This document shows, in pieces, positions 10,276-20,273 of a DNA stretch of 64,000 nt. This DNA is from Dichetophora obliterata (lineage: Eukaryota > Arthropoda > Insecta > Diptera > Sciomyzidae). The notes under the pieces were generated by a model. The model saw only the letters and a program-made list of their open reading frames with translations, ran no database searches and had not been told where the DNA came from. The position numbers were made by a program, and so were the translations under genes. Position 1 is the first letter of the stretch; each line of letters opens with the position of its first letter. Location of the stretch: NCBI GenBank assembly GCA_963920525.1, contig OY986435.1:99932115-99996114 (forward strand). The letters are read 5' to 3'.

Positions 10276-10539
10276 TTTCTTTGTCACATAATCGACGTTC
10301 ACTTACCTAACAGCACCACTTCGGTTTTTATATACACAATTAAAGAAAGTTTTTCGTTTTTATATTTATACATATTGAAATGGGTATGGCGCCATGAACA
10401 AATATTCTGAAATATATTCATGGAATCTGTAAAAGATCGGATTAAGTTCTTAATTTAGTTTTAAAAAATATCATCTTTTGTTTTTACGAAAAAATGCAGA
10501 TTAACTTAAAATACATTTATATTAATTCAATAAAGTATA

Positions 10540-10781
10540 TCGTCACCTAATATGCAAGAAGGCGTAACAACAAAAAACTCAAAATAGACTTTTTGATTGA
10601 TTATGATGCACCGTATCAAAATACATGTTCCTGCAAAATTTTACACTCCAACTAAAAACTACGTTTTTATTAACAAAATTCTAAAAGCCCCCAGTGCAAC
10701 CACTTGAAAAATTAAAGTTTTTTGCTTCTCCTGTAAAATCATAAAATGTGTTGTTACGCCTTGTTGTATTTTAGGCGACGA
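10540..10781. mobile_element. 242-bp MITE, TA target
   Basis: Inverted ends TCGTCACCTAATATGCAAG / inverse TCGTCGCCTAAAATACAACA, both followed by AAGGCGTAACAACA, flanked by TA on both sides (10538-10539, 10782-10783). Non-coding. TA duplication suggests the Tc1/mariner group. Confidence 0.7.
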
Positions 10782-11294
10782 TATGAACAATAAGTATCTT
10801 AAGAATTAAAATTGTTGCAGATGCGAGGATGATACAAATGAGAGTTAAAATGTTCCTTTTACGGAAGTCTTAGGTCTAAAAATTAAGAAAATTTTGAAAT
10901 TAATTACTAATTTTGAAAATAAATAAGCTATTTAATATATTTTGAAATTATTTGATGCATTTTTATGTATGGCGCAGCGAATACTGTTTGACACACAACA
11001 TTTAATTCTGTCATGTGAACTAAAACTAGTTTCATTATAAATAAAATAAATTACTTTTTTTTTTTTGTGTCCTTTGGTCAATTTTGTAAAATGAAAACAA
11101 GTTCTTAAATTAATGAATGCATTCATTAATAACGTTAAACCACGATAGCAATCCAAATTACAACTTCTCGACCCTTTCGATCACCATCGGTAAGTGCAAA
11201 GATTTCGCAACTATTCATATTGCTTTTGTTTGTCTGCGAATTAAGAGTTTATGCAAATGCTGATAAGTATAATTGGAAGATATATAAAATATGT
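10782..11294. other. 3' flank of the Arl6IP1 gene
   Basis: Intergenic A+T-rich DNA. On the minus strand an AATAAA overlaps the stop codon of the neighbouring gene (11292-11297) and a second AATAAAG lies at about 11303-11309, so polyadenylation probably falls just below 11290. No other feature seen. Confidence 0.45.
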
Positions 11295-12035
11295 TTATTC
11301 TGCTTTATTGGTCTTTTCGCGCAACTGCTGCATCTTGGAGCTTAAAACAGAGCCAAACTTACTCTTCAACCCATCAAAGACACCCTGTTTCTTGATACCT
11401 GGATACATGGCAAGAGACAAGCAGAGACCGTACAGGAGGAGAAAATTGTCTATAATAGCACCAATCCAAGCCAATGCCAAAAGTGAAATGCTCATGAAGA
11501 TTACAAACTAGGAATAAACCAATACATTACTTTGTTAGAACATAGCTTGAATTATTCCAATTTACCATGGTCGACTTTCTCTCCTTGGGTGCAAACATTA
11601 ACTCATACCAACCAGCAAGTGACATCTTCATCGTGCACAATTGTTCACACACCTCTTCGAACTGAGTCTCCTGTGTACCATTCCAATTGTCGGTATTAAA
11701 AAAAAATCTTGAAATGGTTGGATAAGCAAAGTCAAAGGCAATACACATGAGTCCTATGATGGCCAACATTGTTAGAGTCGACATATCCATCATCCATAAA
11801 ATCAGGAAGAAGACAGTTACCACAGCAAAAACCAAGGCAGGGTAGTAATTCTTCTCCCATTTCAGAATAGAGTCTATGGATATAATTAAACCGCGCCAGG
11901 ACTCTAAATCATGCTTAATTTTATTAAAGGCTCTTTTCTGCGAATGGCAATGTGTTGGGCGAAATAAATGCAATATTAACGTTAATTTTACATTTTGGAC
12001 AGATTAGCAATACTTACAAAATCCACTTGAGACAT
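11295..12035 (-). CDS. Arl6IP1: ADP-ribosylation factor-like 6 interacting protein 1 homologue, 3 exons
   Basis: Coding exons, minus strand: 12035-12018 (MSQVDF, donor GTAAGT), 11937-11566 (acceptor CAG, donor GTAAAT), 11507-11295 (acceptor TAG). All junctions are phase 0 and the sum, 603 nt, gives 200 residues, matching the roughly 203-residue family size. Introns are 80 and 58 bp. The product shows two paired hydrophobic hairpins (around residues 38-85 and 135-170) of a reticulon-like ER-shaping membrane protein, an ESW.G..I..D..LKWEK segment like that of vertebrate ARL6IP1, a GW.ELMF.PKERKS linker, and a Lys-rich C-terminus (REKTNKAE) compatible with ER retention. Known family role: shaping ER tubules and binding ARL6. 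An intact host gene; the only complete one in the window. Confidence 0.9.
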
Positions 12036-12224
12036 TATATTCTGTTTTATGGATTGATACTCGTGATATTAACTTTTTTTTTATCGAGGATTATACTGCT
12101 GAAAACTTTTCCTATTGTTTTTTATAGTGCGTTTCGCTTTTTGTTCAAAATCAATGCAATTCAGTGATATAAAAAATTGTACGCGCTCCTTTCAAACGTC
12201 CGTGAAGATATCGACGATTTGAGT
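12036..12224. promoter_or_regulatory. 5' flank of Arl6IP1, putative promoter
   Basis: This is the short interval between the Arl6IP1 start codon (minus strand) and the next transposon. No TATA box or initiator was clearly recognised. Any core promoter must lie here or within the adjoining element, which begins only about 190 bp from the ATG. Confidence 0.35.
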
Positions 12225-12326
12225 TAGCGACGAATTTTTTTTTGTTGCTGGCACAAGGTGTTTCATTAATAAAGATAATGATCATTAGCCATTAAATAAA
12301 ACTTTATTTTATGAAATAAGACGTAT

Positions 12327-13134
12327 CCCAGCTAGAACAGTAACTGTTACATAAGGCGTATATAACACGAGCGGTCACACGATTTTCGTTACGTCCATAT
12401 AAAATTTTTCATACAAAACTTGTGACAATTGCTCAAGCGGTGATCAAAATGTCACAAAGTTTGCATCTCTGATTCTCATCCGTGTGATCTGGCATCCCTT
12501 TCTGCCACATATGTTTTTACCTTTAGAAAAATATGGAGCTAAACTGCTCACACCAATAAGGAATTTAGTTGTGCGCTATCCTCCCCTTCTCTCTATGCCG
12601 TTGTGTCAAGCAAACCATCTAACCGATATATGCCAAATTATAAACACAATTTTTTTCAAGTTTTTCAATAATTTGTTTAAAAAAATATTTACCTTCCGGA
12701 TAGATTTTGAATTATGATTATACCATTTAACCAAAAATCAATAAAATTCAATTCAATAAATTCAATTCAATAAAAGCATAAATCGGCATTAACGGCACAG
12801 AACATCAAAAGCACATTTTCGCAGTTGCTTGTTTTGAAACAATTTGTCCGAAGTATTCCCCAGTAGCTATTCAATTTGTAAATCTAAAAAGAAAAATTAT
12901 TAAACTTCGTATGCACTATTTTTAATTTATTTTTAAAACTTCCATTTGACTTCACCATTTTGTGTTGCGTGTTTATTTTTCTTGTTGAGTTTATTTTATG
13001 GCCGCAAAAGAGCTAGACATACAAACACATATAACTTTCCTTGTTTCCCATGAAATGACAGCGTAAAAGTGTATTGGTGAACACCAAATTATGTTTCGTT
13101 GTGTTTGTAAAGTTGTTACAGCTGTCCAGCAGGG
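12327..13134. mobile_element. 808-bp insertion with CCC(A/T)GCT.G termini
   Basis: Boundaries are fixed because the sequence interrupts the left arm of the surrounding element, whose right arm is intact. Ends are CCCAGCTAGAACAG and, inversely, CCCTGCTGGACAGCTGTAACA, so short imperfect terminal inverted repeats are present. Flanks are TAT and ATAT, leaving a 2-3-bp duplication possible. The plus ORF at 12484-12717 has no recognisable content. Superfamily not assigned. Confidence 0.65.
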
Positions 13135-13395
13135 ATATTGAAAAAAAAGTATCAGAAATCAATAATAAACATATAAGCAACGTTTTAAAAACAAAAGAAT
13201 GATTTTATTATTTTTGGTTTCTTTAATAGGAGTTTTCTGCTTAGAATCTTTAGAATATTGTTACACTAAAACCAACTCTCTAGCTGCATTTGAACAGATT
13301 CACTACCAGGTCGTAACCCATTTTTAAAAAATCCATATATCCAATACAGCTAGAGAGTAGATTTTGATGGTCAAACATTTTCAAAAAAATACTAA

Positions 13396-14228
13396 AGCCT
13401 GGTTTTCACTAGGTCAGTTTTCAATCACAAATGTTGTCAATCTAATGGAAACGTATTGTCATTTACATTTGTTGTCATATATGACCACTGATTGTCATAT
13501 CAAATCACAAGAAAGTGAGAACAGATAGAATTTTGCTTGTCAATTAAAATATCGTTGTATGACAAGTAAAACCGAAATGCCAACATGTTGGCATTTTGTG
13601 TCAGTTGTTGCCTACAAAAAATGTTGTTTTAATTTTTTTTTGTTTCACTGCTGACAAAGTTTTTCAAATATTAATATTTTAATTGGTTTAAAAGGAAAAG
13701 TGCACTTAAACAGGGATTATCGCAGTGGCTGGTGTCGCTTCCAAGGAATTTGTTGCAGGACGCATTTTCGGGATTCACGTTGTTGTGGTCGCTTTGCCAG
13801 GAATTTGTCATTTGCGCGAATCTTGAAAACGTATCTTGCGATAGAACGTGGCGATGGTGCCTTTTGAGCCAACACCGGCCACTGTGATAATCCTTGTTTA
13901 AGTGCACTTTTGCTACTAATCTAATAAAATTAACAGTATTTTATAAATTTCACCAAAAAGAAACATTTTCTAACAATCTCAAATATAAAACATCAGCTGT
14001 TGTTGAAGAAAAAAACATAACTGAACAAACAGATGGCATTTCACAAATAACATCGAAAGTGAAAACAGTATGGCAATCAATTGACACATAAATTCACGTC
14101 AGTCTTTGATTTTCGATTTTATGTCAGTTTTTAGGTTTCAATGTAAACGCATTTGACGTCATATGGTCAAGATGCCTACTGACATCAGTGATTGTTGTCA
14201 TTGAAATTGACTTAGTGAAAACCAGGCT
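13396..14228. mobile_element. MITE with AGCCTGGTTTTCACTA ends, TAA target
   Basis: Inverted ends AGCCTGGTTTTCACTAGGTC and inverse AGCCTGGTTTTCACTAAGTC, flanked by TAA at 13393-13395 and 14229-14231. The 3-bp TAA duplication suggests PIF/Harbinger mobilisation. Repeated TGTTGTCAT-type words mark its subterminal zone. A smaller element is nested inside. Confidence 0.75.
13697..13909. mobile_element. Nested MITE with AAGTGCACTTAAAC ends
   Basis: AAAGTGCACTTAAACAGGG at the left is matched inversely by CCTTGTTTAAGTGCACTTT at the right; the arms extend through GATTATC.CAGTGGC.GGTG for about 38 bases. Flanking duplication is unclear. The minus ORF across it (13671-13907) is only arm sequence. Confidence 0.65.
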
Positions 14229-14231
14229 TAA

Positions 14232-14605
14232 CTTTCTGACTAAATAGGTGTCATATGTGCAGAAAACTCTTAAGTGACCCAACTCGGACTTTACCTCAAA
14301 TTGATGACCTGGTATAGAATCTGCTCCAATGGAGCTAATGAGTTGACTTTGATGTCAAAAAATTTCTAAAAATATACACTTTCAAGCTACATAGGTGTCA
14401 TATGTGCACAAAACTCCTGGAATGCGTGAGAGCACCAGCGAAAATTTTTATTTAAATGGATAACTACCAGTGACGATTTTTATCTAAACGGATGACGACC
14501 TGGTAGGGAACCTGTTCCAATTTAGCTAGAGCTGATTTTGGTATCAAATTTTTTTAAAAATACCAGCTTTATGACTATATAGGTGTCATATGTGCAGAAA
14601 ACTCC
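14232..14605 (+). repeat. Imperfect tandem units of about 150-190 bp
   Basis: The phrase TAGGTGTCATATGTGC followed by A(G/C)AAAACTC occurs at about 14245, 14390 and 14580, and GACCTGGTA..GAA.CTG.TCCAAT at about 14305 and 14488. A third, inverted partial unit lies on the left side near 13230-13390 (GAGTTTTCTGC; ACCAGGTCGT). These form the core of the 12225-14848 element. Confidence 0.6.
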
Positions 14606-14848
14606 TACATAAAACTATTACACATTAAATATTCGCGTTTTGGACCTCTTTTTGTTTTGCAAATATTAAAGAAACCAAAAATAATAAAATCATTATTTTG
14701 TTTTTGAAACGTGGCTTATATGCTTATTATTGATTACTGATACTTTTTTTTATACGTCTTATTTCTTAAAATAGTTTATTTAATGCCTAATGATCATTAT
14801 CTTTATTAATGAAACACCCTGTGCCAGCACCAAAAAAATTCGTTGCTA

Positions 14849-15292
14849 TAGAACAATTACCCAGTGGCGACATGAAACAGATACTACGTTTCTATGGCGA
14901 GTTAAGTCGGGGTTGACTCGGGATTAACTTACTCAACTCGGATGGAAACGCGAGTTGAGTTGAATTTCGTCAAATCCACAAAACTTCTTAGATATAACTG
15001 AGTTCCATTCGATGCGTTCAGAATATGAAACAGTTGCTCAACTGTTGAACGAGGTTTTATTGATTTTTTGTTATTTTATTTTATTTCTGTCACTGCGCTG
15101 ACATAAAATGTAACAAACCATTCAGTGGGCACACAAAGTAATGGAAACTAATACTGATTAAAGACTCAACATGTTTAGTAAATTTTGTACCTTCTGAACA
15201 CACACATTTATACTAAGAAAAAATGGCGAATAGAATGGCCGAAGTCCCATTCGATTCAGTGGCCGCATTCTTGCCGAAAAAGTGCTCAGGTA
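14849..15292. other. Repeat sequence flanking the 3.3-kb element
   Basis: The last 35 bases before the insertion (GTGGCCGCATTC..GCCGAAAAAGTGCTCAGG) are about 85% identical to 18941-18975, in direct orientation, so this belongs to an unclassified dispersed sequence. No coding content seen. Confidence 0.5.
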
Positions 15293-15529
15293 CACTGAAC
15301 CAAAAAAGGACGTAATGACAGCGAATAAGTTCGTTTAGGCAACAAACTCGTTCGTTGAAATTGGTCCCATGTAAGAAAACGTTGGTTTAACGTATACACA
15401 AACGTTTATTTTATGCCCGATGTACGTATAGCTAGAAATTGTACAAACACAGCTACGAACGCTATTCGTTGTCTGTATGATCTTGTTCGTTTAGAATATT
15501 TTTTCGGTAACATATTCCATACATTGCTC

Positions 15530-16330
15530 GTACGTACACAATTCGTTCAGAATACGTATTTACAAAATCGTATTTAGGGACTTTTTTACGTACGCTGTTC
15601 GTTTAGCATACGCATTTACAAATTTATTAAGTGCGCTGCTCCTTTTTATGATGTACACCATTCGTTAGTTTTGCGTACTATGTTCGTTTTGCTAACGTAT
15701 TTACGAATATTTTACGTACTACATCATAGTTTAAAAATACGTATTTACGAAATGTTTACGTTTATCTTACGTTCAGAATACGTATAAACGAAACTTTACG
15801 TATATAACGTGTTCAAAATACGTATTTACGAACATTTTACGTGCGGTATACGTTAAAAATACGTATTTACGAAAATGTTACGTACAACGTACACTCAAAA
15901 TACGCATTTATGAAATGTTTACGTACAGCATACGTTCATAATGCGTATTAACGGAATTTTACGTACACCACGCGTTCAAAATACGTACTAACGAACATTT
16001 TACGTACAGCATACGTTAAAAATACGAATTTACGAAAATGTTACGTACAACATACGCTCAAAATACGCATGTATGCAATTATAACGTACAGCATACGTTC
16101 ATAATACGTTTTAAATAAACTTTTACGTACACCATACGTTGAAAATAGGTATTTACGAACCTTTTACGTACAGCCTACATTAACAATACGTATTCACGAA
16201 CATTTTAACGTACAGCATACGTTTAAAATACGTATTTATGGAACTTTTACAGCATACGTTTTATTTACGTACGCTGCACGTTCAGAACACGTATATACGA
16301 AATTCAAGCGTATACCATATGTTAATTTTA
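15530..16330 (+). repeat. ACGT-rich minisatellite, about 48-52-bp units
   Basis: About 15-17 diverged units follow the pattern ACGTAC(A)GCATACGTT..AAAATACGTATTTACGAA.ATTTT. Unit length is near 50 bp. ACGT and TACGTA palindromes recur several times per unit, far above the density of the surroundings. It occupies the left subterminal region of the 3.3-kb element. Dense short palindromes near transposon ends commonly serve as transposase or host-factor sites, which is inference here. Confidence 0.75.
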
Positions 16331-16439
16331 CGTACGTATCAGTCTGTGGGCACGATGCAAATGAGTCTGGAACTAACATGGAGTCCCACCTGATTTGCAT
16401 TCCGTATCCAGAGATCCGCTGTACATCAAATTTGAAATC
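16330..16439 (-). CDS. Possible further exon of the C2H2 transposon gene
   Basis: On the minus strand an acceptor TTTAATTTACAG ends at 16440 and is followed by an open stretch coding DFKFDVQRISGYGMQIRWD and PDSFASCPQTDTYVKL before the frame runs into the minisatellite. The composition is protein-like and unlike the array. It sits about 730 bp downstream of the 17171-17642 exon on the same strand. Joining is not proven; no matching donor was fixed. Confidence 0.3.
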
Positions 16440-16620
16440 CTGTAAATTAAAATAAAACAAATGTGAGTAAACATACTAATAAAAATACATATTTATATTT
16501 AAGTTGTATTTGGCATTTAATTTTTTAGATTTTTTCTTAAAATATTAAATTATATAATAATAAATTCACAGCAGATCACAGGGCAGACAAAACCCCAGAT
16601 TTATATTAAAAAATAATAGA

Positions 16621-16821
16621 GGTATTCACGATTCAGTGCACTTGCCAGCACAGTTGAGGACTTTTGCAGCTAAGTCTTCGTGAACACACTACTATCACTT
16701 TTTCACAGCTGTAAATTTTTTCAATGTGCACTTGTGCAGATTTTTGACGTACGTGTATATTGTTTTTGTAAAATGAACAAGTACTCAACTGCACTGGCAA
16801 GTGCACTGAATCGTGAATACC
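16621..16821. mobile_element. 201-bp MITE inside the 3.3-kb element
   Basis: Inverted ends GGTATTCACGATTCAGTGCA extend for about 35 bases on each side (..CTTGCCAG..CAGTTGAG). Interior non-coding; the minus ORF at 16633-16869 is arm sequence. Target duplication not evident. Confidence 0.75.
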
Positions 16822-16972
16822 CGTAATGTTAATGACTAGTATTAAGTGAAAAAACGTATAATTGTACATTAAGGTGCCTTGAAAAAAAAATTCCGACTGA
16901 TTTCCAGTTGATTGGTTTTAAATCGCAGTAAACGAAATTCTACACAATCTGATAAAAACTATACAGTCATAT

Positions 16973-17143
16973 CATGAATAATTTTTCACGCGGAATCGGA
17001 TAAGGGAGTTTTAATTTTTAAGATAAAGTTCAAGAACATTTTTAATGCAAATTGGTTCATCAACAAATTGGTTCAGAATATGCTTGAACTTTACCTTAAA
17101 ATTAAAACTCCTATTTTCGATTCCGTGTAAAAAATTATTCAAG
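16973..17143. repeat. Inverted repeat, about 62-bp arms
   Basis: TGAATAATTTTTCACGCGGAATCG..GGGAGTTTTAATTTTTAAG..AAAGTTCAAG is mirrored by the inverse at 17082-17143. Loop about 45 bp. It lies downstream of the C2H2 gene, which runs toward it, so a hairpin in its 3' region would be transcribed. May be a MITE or a terminator-like hairpin. Confidence 0.6.
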
Positions 17144-17170
17144 ATAGAGCTGATAAAGTAAATCAAAAAA

Positions 17171-17884
17171 TTAATTCTTTAATGCGTCAAGCATTATTGA
17201 TAGTCTAGTTGACATAGTAATGTTTTCAAATTTATAAAAATGCTTGGCCACAAAATGCCAAAACTGGATGCAAGGTGGAGGATATTCCAAGTTAAAAAGA
17301 TGAAATGCTTTAAAGCATATATCTAATGCTCTTAAAAAGTTGTGAAAGGTAAATTTTACTCCTTCAAGATAAACATAAAAGCTTTGAAAACACTTAAAGT
17401 TTTTATCACCAACAGCAAGTAAAAAAGGTTGAATGCTTCCTCCAGGTTTTGTATTCAAAAATGCAATGTGGTCATCGAGTTCTTGCACACTGCTCCCAAC
17501 AAATAGAAATGATTCCTGTGAGCTCTTGACTGTGTATTTAATTAAGACTTTTTTCCCGTTGTTGTCCTTTTGGGCTATTTTTTGGGTAGGTATTAAATAT
17601 GCATGCATTGACCACAACAATTTCACAGCTGCAGCATCTTAAATTAAACAAAGTAAATATTATTAGTCATATGTTACTACCAAGTTAAAAAGATTTTTTT
17701 TGTCATTTACGCCATGTTTTCGAACCAAATGTTTTTTATAGCTTGACAAATTTTTAAATAGAAGAGCGCATTCTTTAATATGGCATCGAAATGAACTATT
17801 AGTGTGCAGTTGATGTTTTTTCTTTAAATGAACAACTAATAAATTAACTTCACTAAAACGTTCTTGGCACAGAAAACAAAACAT
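17171..17884 (-). pseudogene. C2H2 zinc-finger protein of the 3.3-kb element, two exons
   Basis: First exon starts at ATG 17882-17884. It has two C2H2 fingers: C3-x2-C6-x12-H19-x4-H24 and C34-x4-C39-x12-H52-x4-H57. It ends around 17690 where GTAGTA could be a donor; an acceptor TTTAATTTAAG ends at 17643. The second open stretch, 17642-17171 (about 155 residues, no ATG), has PFLLAVGD, FKAFHLFNLEYPPPC and FWHFVAKHFYKFENI, a pattern I associate with uncharacterised animal proteins that carry N-terminal C2H2 fingers, from memory only. The obvious donor/acceptor pair joins out of frame by one base, so either another splice site is used or the copy is broken. Function unknown. Confidence 0.55.
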
Positions 17885-18039
17885 TTTGAAGATATAATTT
17901 TTAAATAAACTTGTTTAAATATTATAAATTTTAAATAATATAATTTTATTAAGAAATTACTTGGTGGCTGCAAATCACACTTTACCGACGCATGTGCTTT
18001 ACCGACGCTGTACAAACACAAAGTAATTTGAACTCAGCA

Positions 18040-18602
18040 ACAGATTTCACGCGCTCGGTATTTGTATGTACGTACAAGTGCGTTCAATGTAACGCAGCAC
18101 TTAATTGTTATTCGTTGTCAATACGTACTTGTACGTACAAAATTGTTTGCAATTTTTCATAAACGCAACGCTTGGACGTAATACGTATCTTAAACGTACA
18201 AGTACGTATACATTCAACGATATCTGTACGTATCCTTACGTTAATTTGTAACAAACTGTACGTGTAAATTCTCATTCGTACAACGTTATTAATTCGTACG
18301 TGTGTGTCAATGTAATGCGTTGTGAGTACGTAAGGATACGTTACAGTTATTCGTTATATGTACGTTTACATACGTTACTATGTAAAAAATGTCTATTTCA
18401 ATGTCTAAAATCAGAAATACGTTCGATGTACGTATTGCTTCGTTGTCCGTGTGAACAAAACTTGACGAATGTTATTAGCGAATGCAGTTTTGTGCAGCTA
18501 ACGTTCGGTACGTTAAATGTGCAGGGTTGAATTCCTAAAAATGAACGTATTCAACTGTACGAACAGTATTCGTAAAATTTACGAACAATATTATTTTCTG
18601 TG
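18040..18602 (+). repeat. Right subterminal ACGTAC-rich zone
   Basis: GTACGTA, CGTAC and AACGT words recur about every 15-20 bases (for example near 18070, 18125, 18195, 18230, 18255, 18300, 18335, 18360). Unlike the left array it shows no regular unit length. It ends in CGTAAAATTTACGAACAATA just inside the right terminus. Together with the left array it brackets the C2H2 gene. Confidence 0.65.
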
Positions 18603-19702
18603 TAGCAAAGTAGCATAAAGTGATACTTTCTACTGAATGGGTTTTTTTGCAAAACGACAAACGGCAAACAGCTGTTCGCCATTCGTTGTTTTTTTAACAT
18701 CGAAAATTGGTTTATACTATTGTGCATTCGTTTCACACAAGAAATCATAAATTAACAGCTTTATTGAAGAATGATAGAATAATCCTCTAATAATTAAGAA
18801 TTATCTATTTTCACTTCACTTCAGCAACAATTAACGCATTATGATACATACAGTTCGCACGCACTATGGGCGCATTATGATACATATCATTCAGCCCGAA
18901 AGTTGTGGAATAGCTACGTAGCAAATTTTCTGCTAAATGGGGCCAATGGCTGCATTCTATCCGAAAAAGCGCTCAGGTAGCGAAGTAGCATTAAATATTT
19001 TCGCTATATTAATTGTGACAGCTCAAGGAACATATTCTGTGAGCACATACCATTCAGCCCGAAAGTTGTGGAACAGTTCCTTCCGCTGAATGCAGGCAAT
19101 GTTGCGCATGGAAACACTATCGAGCTAGAAACGCTATTTTGTCAACCTGACGAAAACCCAACTCAAGCTCAATTCGTCATGGAAATGAAGTAAAAGATAT
19201 ACAGATAGCACATGATACAAAGAACTACAGATAAAGTATTGCGCATGTCCGCCATCTTTGTTGTGACGTCGTTCGAGCTCGTCAAAGTGGCTAAATAAAA
19301 ACGTATTCATAATATATTCAAAGGGGATAATTTATTTATAGCGATGAAAAATACCGACATTTTCTTATTGAACTTGGTTTATTGACATGAAATAAATTAA
19401 ATTATAAATATATTTATAAATAAATTTAAGCAGATATATTTTTCAGTACTATTGAAAAAAATTTATATATAATAGGGGGGTTTTCTCCCATTTGTTCTCC
19501 TACACAAAAAAATAGCTACGTTGCTTGATGTGTTTGACAGCACTTTGATTGCTTCTTTGTTTTCATTTTGTTGTTCTGCTAATAGCTTGTTTACAATTAA
19601 AAGCAAACAAAACAACAAGTAAAGCACACGCAAACTGCAATAGCAGCGAGAACCTTAGCATTCGATGGAATTTTTTTAATGAACTTTTACGTGCATGTGT
19701 AG
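18603..19702. other. Unclassified repeat-like DNA left of the LTR element
   Basis: Contains two copies of CATTCAGCCCGAAAGTTGTGGAA (about 18890 and 19050), a duplicated GCATTATGATACATA phrase (about 18836 and 18870), and the 18941-18990 segment that matches 15258-15292 plus 18603-18615. No ORF of note. 19190-19702 shows nothing I can name. Confidence 0.5.
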
Positions 19703-20224
19703 TGTTATAATTTATTTAAGGATTGTTTTATTTATTTTTTTTATAGCGGCAGAGTTTGCCTTCGCTATAGGCTACAGTGTTTGCCGACTTGAACTATGTC
19801 CAAGGCAAACAGAGACGTTTAAAATAAACTGAACAAGGCAGAGATCTGCCAGATTGTGTAGTTAATTAAAGTCTGATTTATTGTTGGCCATCTCGGCTCT
19901 TTTATAACATTTTTACAAAACTTACTTAGTAGTCTTAATCTATGGTCATACTTCGCTAGTTAATTAATATGATTATAACCTATGTTGCGTTTCGTTCTTG
20001 CATATTGAATTTGAATCATCGAAAGGATTCAAATTACATATTTTTGGTTTGACGAATGATAATTTGGCACGGTCAACAATATTGAGTGAGTAATAAAAAT
20101 ATTCGCATGCACTGAGTGCAGCACACGCCGATAATGCAGTGCTAACTTATTAGTCACTCAATATGTTGCTGTTTATAACAACGAAACTTAGGGTCGGCAG
20201 TGTGTATAACGAGAGCACACTACA
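19703..20224 (-). repeat. 3' LTR of the outer element
   Basis: 522 bp, near-identical to 37166-37687; the visible difference is GGATTG versus GGATCG near the end. Being on the minus strand, this is the downstream LTR. A poly-purine tract (20225-20235, GGGTGTA boundary on the minus strand) abuts it. Confidence 0.92.
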
Positions 20225-20273
20225 CCCTCATTCTTAAGAGAAAAATTAGGGGTTACAATGATTTTTCTTAAAC

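Larger units (their letters stand above)
12225..14848. mobile_element. Foldback element with about 200-bp arms, multiply invaded
   Basis: The right arm 14660-14848 is continuous. Its inverse is found on the left in two pieces, 12225-12326 (GCGACGAATTTTTTTTTG.., AAAGATAATGATCATTAG) and about 13137-13230 (GTATCAGAAATCAATAATAA.., TTTTGGTTTCTTTAAT), split by an 808-bp insertion. The interior contains two imperfect tandem units and a further MITE. No coding sequence survives. Family unknown; long arms and no ORF resemble Foldback/MITE-like DNA elements. Confidence 0.75.
15293..18602. mobile_element. 3.3-kb DNA transposon, TA target, C2H2 gene, ACGT-rich ends
   Basis: Starts CACTGAACC and ends ..TTTTCTGTG, giving short imperfect inverted ends CAC(T/A)GAA, with TA on each side (15291-15292, 18603-18604). 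The boundary is confirmed by an empty-site-like paralogue at 18941-18990: there ..GCTCAGG-TA-GCGAAGTAGCAT.. is continuous, while here the element sits at that TA. Subterminal zones of about 1 kb (left) and 0.55 kb (right) are dense arrays of ACGT/TACGTA words. The centre carries a minus-strand gene with two C2H2 fingers and at least one more exon. No DDE transposase was recognised. Possibly non-autonomous with a cargo gene, or a family I do not know. Confidence 0.8.

Noticed and set aside
15530..16330. CRISPR-like regular array
   Set aside because: Units are diverged throughout with no constant repeat/unique spacer alternation, and the setting is eukaryotic; it is a minisatellite.
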